Below are positions 57,275 through 64,000 of a DNA stretch of 64,000 nt, one piece after another. The stretch spans positions 1 to 64,000 of the forward strand of contig NZ_CP054021.1 in assembly GCF_005862305.2 (NCBI RefSeq), in the 5' to 3' direction. The notes beneath the pieces were generated by a model, which saw nothing but the letters and a program-made list of their open reading frames with translations, was not told the DNA's origin and ran no database searches. The stretch is from Rhizobium indicum. GTDB lineage: Bacteria > Pseudomonadota > Alphaproteobacteria > Rhizobiales > Rhizobiaceae. Numbering within the stretch: position 1 is the stretch's first letter; each line of letters opens with the position of its first letter. A program made the translations under genes and the position numbers.

Positions 57275-58636
57275 ATGATGCGCTCGGCAATGGTTTTGGT
57301 CGTTGGCATATGTGTGCTCATCTTCTCTGCTCTTTCCAGCCTTGCGTCATCTGGACGCGTTGCGCTGGTGATTGGCAACTCGGCCTATAGCCAGGTCGAA
57401 AAGATTCGGAATCCCGGAAATGACGCGACTGCTATCGGCGCAGCGCTTCGGCGAATGGGTTTCGAGGTGACGGTCGTTCATGATGCGACAAAGGTTGAAT
57501 TCGATTCCGCTCTGTCGACGTTTTCCGATGTTGCGGCCGGGGCAGATATTGCCGTGGTATTCTACGCCGGACACGGAATGGAGCTTAACGGCTCCAACTA
57601 TCTCATTCCGACGGATGCCACTTTAAGCACAGAAGCGCAGGCGACCCCTGAAACCGTGACGTTGGACAATGTTCTGGATGCTGTTCGCAGCGTCAAAGGT
57701 CTTCGCATCGTCCTTCTCGACGTATACCGCAAGAATCCCTTTGTGCTGAATATGAAGCCAAACGGAGCCAGCCGTTCCATCGGACGAGGGCTTGCGGGGA
57801 TCGAACCAACGCCGAATTTGCTCGTCAGCTATTCGGCGGAGGCGGGCGCCACTGCAAATGGCGTCGATTCCGATCACAGCCCCTATACCGAGGGCCTGCT
57901 GAAGTTCCTGGAGATGCCCAGGCTTGAGGTGAATTTTCTTTTCAGACGCGTCTCTGCCTATGTCCGAAATAAAACCGATGGCCAGCAGACACCGTTCGAA
58001 TATTCCAGCTTGCCCGAGGAACCTGTCTATCTCAGCCCATCCTCCGCCACCAATTTGCCGGCTACCAAAGCTCAAATAGTTCTCTATGAGGAGAGAGTTG
58101 GAATGCCGGAGCCGACGGCATTGGCTGGCTCGGTGACTTGGTCAATCGATATGCGGACTGACGCCAAGGGCCACTCCGATCCAGTCGTGCGGGGCCACAT
58201 GGAAATTCCGCAGCGTAACCTGACGGCTGTACTGACGCTGGAACGAAACACGGATCTATCGATCGCTGCGAGCCATCTCTTCGAACTATCGTTTCAGATC
58301 GCGGCAGGATTTGAAGGAGGCGGAATTAATAGTTGGACGAGCATGTCGATGAAGACCACGGAAGGCACTCGCGGCGACATGTTGATAGCCGTGGCCGGCA
58401 AGGTCACTGACACTCTCTATATGCTGGCGCTCAATGGTTTGCCTGATGCTCGCGCCAAAAACATCGAATTGCTTGGTAAACGCCGATGGATTGATTTGCC
58501 GATCTTTTATCAGAACGGCACACGAGCGCTGCTGACGCTTGAAAAGGGCGAGGATGGTGAGCGTGTGTTCAATCAGGCAATTCAGGCTTGGGCGTCAGAT
58601 GATCTGGCCCGGACTGATGGCGGCAATGCTCAATAG
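57275..58636 (+). CDS. caspase-family (peptidase C14-like) protein with Tyr in place of the catalytic Cys
   Basis: Exported protein of 453 residues. It has a signal peptide (residues 1-27), a caspase p20-like domain (about 28-250) and a C-terminal beta-rich region with SWTSMSMKTTEGTRGDML that recurs in bacterial caspase-like proteins. The catalytic His motif FYAGHGMEL is intact. The Cys motif, normally LDACRxNPF, reads LDVYRKNPF. No Cys occurs anywhere after the signal peptide, so thiol proteolysis is impossible. It is therefore a pseudo-enzyme, perhaps a binding scaffold. Start at tandem ATG codons. Confidence 0.87.
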   Translation: MMRSAMVLVVGICVLIFSALSSLASSGRVALVIGNSAYSQVEKIRNPGNDATAIGAALRRMGFEVTVVHDATKVEFDSALSTFSDVAAGADIAVVFYAGHGMELNGSNYLIPTDATLSTEAQATPETVTLDNVLDAVRSVKGLRIVLLDVYRKNPFVLNMKPNGASRSIGRGLAGIEPTPNLLVSYSAEAGATANGVDSDHSPYTEGLLKFLEMPRLEVNFLFRRVSAYVRNKTDGQQTPFEYSSLPEEPVYLSPSSATNLPATKAQIVLYEERVGMPEPTALAGSVTWSIDMRTDAKGHSDPVVRGHMEIPQRNLTAVLTLERNTDLSIAASHLFELSFQIAAGFEGGGINSWTSMSMKTTEGTRGDMLIAVAGKVTDTLYMLALNGLPDARAKNIELLGKRRWIDLPIFYQNGTRALLTLEKGEDGERVFNQAIQAWASDDLARTDGGNAQ

Positions 58637-58889
58637 AAAGATCGCGGCATCAATTGCCTCTCCTCCGCACCTACTTCAGCTACATTGGCGGGGCAAGAAC
58701 GGTAATACTCCAGTGATGCGCCTCGGCCGCGCAAAGGGTGTGATCCGCTTCGAGAACATCCTCTATTCGAGGGACCGCCCCCGGGTATGTCGCAAATGTC
58801 ACAGTCTAACCGGAGCCGCTTGATGGTCCCGGTTTTCGTGCTGCCTGAAAAACTTTATGAGAAGGCGATGTCGGCGGCGGGGCGGATTT

Positions 58890-59413
58890 CTACTGTCGCC
58901 TTGCCTGCGTCGAAACCGTCAACGTTTCATTGTGATGGGCGATGATCTCGGAGAAGGTGAGGGTTGCCGTATCGCCGGTCATGTGGCCATCGGCGACCAG
59001 CGTCACGTCATATCCGAGCGAGACGGCCCGCCTGACTGTCGTATCGACGCAGAATTGCGACATGCAGCCGCCGACGATGAGGTGGGTGATTGCGCGTTCG
59101 TCTAGGCGTTCGGCAAGATCGGTTTCGAAGAAGGAGTCGGCGCTTTTCTTGCGGACGACGATCTCGCCTTGTCCCGGCGCGATCTCCTCGCGCAGCGCCC
59201 AGCCTGGCGTGCCGACAGCCAATCGATGGCCGTCGCCGCCGTCATGCTGAACGAGCACGATCGGCACGCCCGCCGCCTGGCTTTTTCCTATAGCGCTGCC
59301 AACCGTGCGACGGTCTCGTCGAGCGCGGCATCGATACGAGGCTGCCGCTCCGGCGAGGCTTTTCCTGAGAGAATAGCATTCTGCACGTCGATGATCAGAA
59401 AGGCCTTGGTCAT
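58890..59413 (-). pseudogene. isochorismatase-family cysteine hydrolase, disrupted by a stop and a frameshift
   Basis: The N-terminal frame starts at MTKAFLIIDVQNAILSGKAS (59413) and hits TAG at 59290-59288, where homologues have a sense codon (probably CAG). Four codons later a one-base deletion near 59275 shifts the frame. The rest continues as AAGVPIVLVQHDGGDGHRLA to VGGCMSQFCVDTT and beyond. The catalytic Asp (IIDVQN), Lys (RKKSADSFF) and Cys (QFCVDTT) are all still encoded, but in two frames. It is either a recent pseudogene or the result of sequence errors. Full length would be about 175 residues. Confidence 0.8.
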
Positions 59414-59567
59414 TTCGGGAGCGGTTTCCGTGGCTGGGTGGCGGGCTTCGGTAGTTGCTTTCACATGTCCGCAGAGAGGTCTGGTCACGCCCGCATTATA
59501 GAACGAAAGCCGCCTGACATGTGTTCAGGCGGCTTTCCAATCGAAGGTATCCGTCAGTCGGTCAGCC

Positions 59568-62500
59568 TCAGCCGAGCCGGCCTGCGGCGTGGGCGAGCAT
59601 GGTGTAGACCTTGCCCGTATCCGAGGTGAGGTAGGACTGCGTCACCGTCCGGTTCGGGTCGGTGCGGGCGACGTCGGCGAGCAGCTTTTCAAAATCACCG
59701 ATATAGCGGTCGACGGCGGTGCGGAACTCCGGTTCGCGGTCGTATTTGCGCTTGATCTCGTCGAAGGTCTGCTGGCCCTTCAGCGTGTAGAGGCGGCGGG
59801 TGAAGACGTCGCGCTCGCCGCGCTGGTAACGGCGCCAGAGATCGACCGAGGCGTCGTGATCGATGGCGCGGGCGATATCGACCGAGAGCGAGTTCAGCGA
59901 TTCGACGACGTGGCGCGGATTGCGGCTGTCATTGCTGCGCGCCGCCGGTGCGGCAGTTTCCGCCGGGCGGGCGGGAACACGGGCGGCCGCGGCCTCGTCG
60001 GCGGCGTCCTCACGCGATGCGCCACGCAGCAGATCGCTAATCCAGCCGCCGCTTTCCGGACGAGCCGGCTCTTGGCGACCTGTTTCCGGGCGACCTGTTT
60101 CCTGGCGCCCTGTTTCCTGTCGATTGGGGGCAGGCTGCGGCGCGGCGCGCTGGGGGGCGGCAGCCGGCGCAGACGGTGCGATCGTTCCGCGCAGACCTGT
60201 CGCTTCGATCGGCGGCGGCGCTGCCGGCTGCGGCTGCTGGGCTGCGACCGGCTGGGCGGGACGCGGGGCCGGCTGCACCTGGACGAGCGTGCGGGCGACG
60301 GGCTCGGAGATCTCGAGCTGCTGGCTGGAGCGGCCGACGAGCTGGGAGATATCCTGCAGCGCCTTGATCTGCTCGGCGACGGCCCGGCGCATGGCCGAGG
60401 CGCTTTCCTTGGCTTCCTCGGGAAGGTCGAAGGCGCCGCGCTTCAGTTCGGCGCGGGTGGCGTCGAGCTCGCTGCGGATGTCGGCGGCGGAACGGCGGAT
60501 ATCCTCGGTGGCGCCGGAGAAGCGGCCGACGGCATCATCGATTGCCTCGCGCAGCGCTTCCCGCATGTGCTGGGCGGCCCCGTCGGAGGCGCGGCCGGCT
60601 TCGCCGAGCATGCGCTCGACTTCCGACAGCGAGGCGGTGAGCCCGCCGCGAATGCGATTGGAGAGATCGCCGGAACGGCGCTCGACATTGGCAAAGGTGC
60701 CGTCGATCGTCGTATTGGCCTCGTCGCCGGCGCGGGTGATCGCCTCGCGCATCGTCTCTGCCGCTTCCTGGGCGCGCTTCTCGGTTTCGGTGAGAATGCG
60801 GCCGATATCGGCGAAGGAGGACTGCACGCCCTGGCGCAAATTGCCGGTAACCTGGCTGGAGCGTTGCTCTGCCCGCTCGAACACGGTCTCGATCATGCTG
60901 CCGAGGCCTTGCATGGTCTTTTCGATCTCGGCCGAGCGCGAGACGAGGCCGACCGAGAGCGTCTGCAGCGCGCTCTCGCGTTCTTCGAGCGTCGAGGCGA
61001 GATTGGACTGGGCGGCGCCGAGAAGCTGCGAAGCCTGGGTCAAAACCTTGGAGTGTTCGTCGAAGCGGCCGATGATGCCGCCGACCTGTGCCAGCGTCTG
61101 GCCCGAAATGTCGGAGAGGCGGTCGACCTTGCCTTCGAGAAGCCTGGTCGAGGCGGAGACCATTTCAGCGGCCTTGGTGGCGGAGTCGGCAAAACGCGCG
61201 GTGGTATCGCCGAGACGGCCGTCGACGCTGGTCAGCTGCTCGGCGGCGCGGTTCATCATCATCGCCATCGCCGCACTGCTTTCCGACATGCGCTCGACGA
61301 GGCCGTTGACGTTGCCGACCAGGCTGTTTTCGATGGCGCTGACGGCATTGGCGACATTCTCGGTACGGGCGGCAACGGCGCTGGCGAGCGCTTCGTTTTC
61401 GGCGCGCAAACGGTCGGCGCTGAGGTTGGCCGCGGCGGTAATGCGAGCGGCGGCCTGCTCGCCGGCATCGGTGTAGCGGTCGATGATCGGGCGGGCCGTT
61501 TCGTCGAGGATGCGCGTCAATTCGACCGAACGGCCTGATAGCATCGAGTTGAGGTCGCGGGTACGCTCCTCAAGCGTCGAGCGGATCGAGTTGCCGCGCG
61601 CTTCGAGCGCCCGGTCGATCTCGGAGAACGTCGTATCGATCTCGCGGGCTCGTTCCTCGAGATTGGAGCGGATGGCGCTGCTGCGGGCTTCGAGCGCCCG
61701 GTCGACATCCGCCATGGTGGTGGAAATCTCGCTGCCGGCGCCCGACAGCGTCGAGCGGATGGCATTGCCGCGTGTCTCCAGAGACTGGCCGGCATCCGAC
61801 AGCACCTTGGAGATGGCATTGACTTGCGTGCCGACGATGGTCTCGGCCTCGGCGACCTTGTTGACGATGGCGTTGCCGGCTTCCGAGAATGTCTGGGCGA
61901 CGGCAGCGGCCTGGCTTGCCAGCCGGTTCTGCGCTTCGGCGACGCGGGTGACGATCTGCGACGAGCGCTCATCCATGGTGCGGGTGAATTCGTCGCTTTT
62001 CGTATTGAGATCCTCGGCGAATTGCTGGCCGGTCTTGCCAAGCAGTTCGGTGGTTCTCGTCGCTTCGCCTTCCATTCCCTGGGCTGCGTCGGCAACCGCG
62101 CTGCGCAGCGTCGAGGCGAGACCGGCGGCCTTGCCTTCGATGGTGCGGTTGACAGCCTCGAGACCGACGGTCAACGCACGGTCCATGGTGGAGAGGCGTT
62201 CCTCGATGCGTTCATTGCCGCGGTCAAGAGTTTCGCCGAGGCTCGCGGTGCGGCCGTCGATGGCGCCGGTCAGGCTGGTGGTGCGGCTGTCCAGCGTCTC
62301 GGCCAGATTGGCGGTGCGGCTGTCGATCGCCTGGGTGAGGTTTGCAGCACTGCCTTCGAGCGTCGCCGAGATGCGCTGCGTGGCGTCGTCGCTGAGCGCG
62401 CCGATACGGGAGACGCCGTCGGCAAGCACGCCGGACAGCTGGCCGCTGGCCGCTTCGACCTTTTCGGCAACGCCGCCGACGCCGTCGCGGATGCGGGTCT

Positions 62501-64000
62501 CGATCGCCGCAAGACTGGATTCCACGCGGGATCCGGTTTCTTCAAAACGGCCCGTCAGGCTTTCGACCGACCGATCGAGATGGGCGGAGAAATTCTGAGT
62601 GGAACTCGAAATCGCGTTTGCCGCCTCCTGGAAGCGGCCGGCGATCTGGCCGGCGCCGGCATGCATGCGATCTTCCAATGTCTGGGCGCCGGCATCGATC
62701 GCCTCGCGGATCGCAGCTTCACGGTGCTCCAGCGACAATTCGAGCATGCCAACACTCGTCGCGACCGAGGTGCCGATGCTGGTCGCCTGTTCGGCCAGCG
62801 TATCGCTGATCAGCGCATGGGCCTGGTTCAGCGATAGGTCGATGGCGTTGGCGCGGTCTTCGAGCGTCGTACGGATGCGCTCATGGGCAGAGGCGAGCCC
62901 GCCCTCGATACGAGCCGCGGCCTCGTCGGCGAGGCCCCCGAGCCGTGTATGTGCATCGGTCAGACGACCTTCGATGCGGCCGGTCAAGCCGCCGACGAGA
63001 TCCTCGAAGCGGTTGCCGCCGGCATCGAGAACGCCCGAGAGGGCGGCGCTATGCTCGGAAAGCGCATTTTCGAGCCGCTGCTGATTGTCGGTGTAGGCGG
63101 TGCGGATCGCATCGGTCTTGTCTGAGAAGGCGCCGGCGACTCGTGCCTCGGCACCGGAGACGGCCTCCATGATGGCGTTGCTGCGGGCTTCGAGCACACT
63201 GTCGAAGCGGCTCTGGTTATCATCGAGCGAAATGGCGAGCGCCATGGTCTTTTCGTCGAGCGTATCGGTGAGCCGATCGTGGGTTGCCGTCACGGCGCCG
63301 ATGATCGCGGCGGTGCGGTGGCCCAAGGCTTCCTCGAGGCGGGCCTGGCCTTCGCTCAGCGAGGCGGCGAGGGTGGCGGCCTTCTGGTCGAGTACACCGT
63401 TCAGGCCGTCATGCGTGCCGGAGACCGCATTGGTGATCGCATCGGCGCCTGTTGTCAGCGTCTCCTCGAGACGGCTCTGGCTCTCGTTCAGCGAGATGGC
63501 AAGCGCCATCGCCCGATCGTCGAGCGTCTCGGACAGGCGGTCGTGGGTGGCGGAGACTGCATTCAGGAAGGATTCCGAGCGGCTCTCCAGCGTATCCTGC
63601 AGGCGGCTCTGGCCCTCGTTCAGGGAGGCGGCGATCGCCGTCGCCTTTTCGTCGAGCGTTTCCGAAAGACGGTCGTGCGTGCCGGACACGGCCTTGAGGA
63701 AGGCTTCGGAGCGTGCTTCCAGCGTCTCTTCGATCCGCGACTGGCTCTCATTGAGCGAGATGGCGAGTGTCATCGCCTTCTCGTCCAGCGTCTCGGACAG
63801 ACGGTCATGCGTGCCGGAGACCGCATTCAGCAGGGCCGCCGAGCGGGTTTCCAGGGTGTCTTCGATCCGCGTCTGGGTTTCGTTGAGCGAAATGGCGAGG
63901 GCCATCGCCTTTTCGTCCAGCGTCTCGGAGAGGCGATCATGGGTGCCGGAGACGGCGTTCAGCAGCGCTGCGGAGCGGGTTTCGAGCGTATTCTCGATAC
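59568..64000 (-). CDS. giant apolipoprotein-like coiled repeat protein, GPR/RgsE-like; 5' end outside window
   Basis: The last 1,477 codons of a very large protein. Most consists of 44-residue repeats (132 bases) such as NAVSGTHDRLSETLDEKAMA, which divide into four 11-residue helical turns like apolipoprotein A1/A4/E. Later repeats are more degenerate. A Pro/Ala/Gln-rich linker near 60000-60300 precedes a conserved-looking C-terminal domain of about 120 residues, ending TSDTGKVYTMLAHAAGRLG. This matches the description of Agrobacterium GROWTH POLE RING protein and Sinorhizobium RgsE, which organise polar growth. The homology is inferred from architecture. The N-terminus is missing here. Confidence 0.8.
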   Translation of the reverse strand, partial: IENTLETRSAALLNAVSGTHDRLSETLDEKAMALAISLNETQTRIEDTLETRSAALLNAVSGTHDRLSETLDEKAMTLAISLNESQSRIEETLEARSEAFLKAVSGTHDRLSETLDEKATAIAASLNEGQSRLQDTLESRSESFLNAVSATHDRLSETLDDRAMALAISLNESQSRLEETLTTGADAITNAVSGTHDGLNGVLDQKAATLAASLSEGQARLEEALGHRTAAIIGAVTATHDRLTDTLDEKTMALAISLDDNQSRFDSVLEARSNAIMEAVSGAEARVAGAFSDKTDAIRTAYTDNQQRLENALSEHSAALSGVLDAGGNRFEDLVGGLTGRIEGRLTDAHTRLGGLADEAAARIEGGLASAHERIRTTLEDRANAIDLSLNQAHALISDTLAEQATSIGTSVATSVGMLELSLEHREAAIREAIDAGAQTLEDRMHAGAGQIAGRFQEAANAISSSTQNFSAHLDRSVESLTGRFEETGSRVESSLAAIETRIRDGVGGVAEKVEAASGQLSGVLADGVSRIGALSDDATQRISATLEGSAANLTQAIDSRTANLAETLDSRTTSLTGAIDGRTASLGETLDRGNERIEERLSTMDRALTVGLEAVNRTIEGKAAGLASTLRSAVADAAQGMEGEATRTTELLGKTGQQFAEDLNTKSDEFTRTMDERSSQIVTRVAEAQNRLASQAAAVAQTFSEAGNAIVNKVAEAETIVGTQVNAISKVLSDAGQSLETRGNAIRSTLSGAGSEISTTMADVDRALEARSSAIRSNLEERAREIDTTFSEIDRALEARGNSIRSTLEERTRDLNSMLSGRSVELTRILDETARPIIDRYTDAGEQAAARITAAANLSADRLRAENEALASAVAARTENVANAVSAIENSLVGNVNGLVERMSESSAAMAMMMNRAAEQLTSVDGRLGDTTARFADSATKAAEMVSASTRLLEGKVDRLSDISGQTLAQVGGIIGRFDEHSKVLTQASQLLGAAQSNLASTLEERESALQTLSVGLVSRSAEIEKTMQGLGSMIETVFERAEQRSSQVTGNLRQGVQSSFADIGRILTETEKRAQEAAETMREAITRAGDEANTTIDGTFANVERRSGDLSNRIRGGLTASLSEVERMLGEAGRASDGAAQHMREALREAIDDAVGRFSGATEDIRRSAADIRSELDATRAELKRGAFDLPEEAKESASAMRRAVAEQIKALQDISQLVGRSSQQLEISEPVARTLVQVQPAPRPAQPVAAQQPQPAAPPPIEATGLRGTIAPSAPAAAPQRAAPQPAPNRQETGRQETGRPETGRQEPARPESGGWISDLLRGASREDAADEAAAARVPARPAETAAPAARSNDSRNPRHVVESLNSLSVDIARAIDHDASVDLWRRYQRGERDVFTRRLYTLKGQQTFDEIKRKYDREPEFRTAVDRYIGDFEKLLADVARTDPNRTVTQSYLTSDTGKVYTMLAHAAGRLG

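Noticed and set aside
59589..61538. A 649-codon open frame opposite the giant repeat protein
   Set aside because: It mirrors the coding repeats of the minus strand and has the Ala/Gly/Arg-rich look of an antisense frame.

Overview
This window looks like chromosomal DNA of a fast-growing rhizobium, most likely in the Rhizobium leguminosarum/etli group. The GC content is high and the codon use is uniform. Gene families typical of Rhizobiaceae are present, including BluB under a cobalamin riboswitch, DUF2865, DUF2059, an MCP ending in WEEF and a giant apolipoprotein-like repeat protein. Several rhizobial intergenic palindromic repeats recur. I see no rRNA, tRNA, CRISPR array, phage or transposase gene. 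The window is core chromosome with small accessory insertions between housekeeping genes.

Layout. 1-6.5 kb: 3'-truncated moaA, a DUF971 protein, LtrA, a MarR regulator divergent from an alpha/beta hydrolase, an FMN-binding PPOX-fold protein and a diguanylate cyclase. 6.5-16 kb: class I fumarase, a secreted-looking VCBS/cadherin-like protein, class II fumarase (fumC), a large L,D-transpeptidase, phosphoglycolate phosphatase, rpiA, a DUF2059 protein and acylphosphatase. 16-28 kb: glutathione reductase behind a four-copy 21-bp repeat array, a TadG/VWA protein, class II DAHP synthase, an ABC exporter, a GFA-type zinc protein, DUF1003, nadE, a PD40 propeller and class I DAHP synthase. The class I DAHP synthase gene is preceded by what reads as a complete transcription attenuator with a Phe-Tyr-Trp-Tyr leader peptide. 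28-41 kb: a periplasmic sensor-like protein and an MCP, an EmrB-type MFS pump, riboswitch-bluB, an SDR, DUF2865, an RNase H, malic enzyme and a berberine-bridge-type flavoprotein. 41-54.6 kb: a TetR regulator with an RND efflux pair, a histidine phosphatase, an LpxH-like metallophosphatase, an HcaT-like MFS, a dipeptide epimerase and a four-gene Mla/MCE lipid transport operon. 54.7-64 kb: a GAF-GGDEF-PilZ protein, a D,D-carboxypeptidase, a caspase-fold protein whose catalytic Cys is Tyr, a broken isochorismatase-family gene and the C-terminal 1,477 codons of a giant 44-residue-repeat protein resembling the Growth Pole Ring protein (GPR/RgsE) of polar-growing Rhizobiales.

Themes. Central carbon metabolism is duplicated by unrelated enzyme classes: two fumarase classes and two DAHP synthase classes. 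Envelope and polar growth recur (L,D-transpeptidase, D,D-carboxypeptidase, Mla transport, LpxH-like enzyme, GPR-like protein). Signalling includes two GGDEF proteins and one MCP. The most promising observations are the aromatic-amino-acid attenuator before the class I DAHP synthase gene, the cysteine-free pseudo-caspase, the terminator-like hairpin between the TetR operator and the RND efflux genes, the palindrome-bearing repeat array upstream of gor, and the degenerate PilZ tail on the GAF-GGDEF protein.
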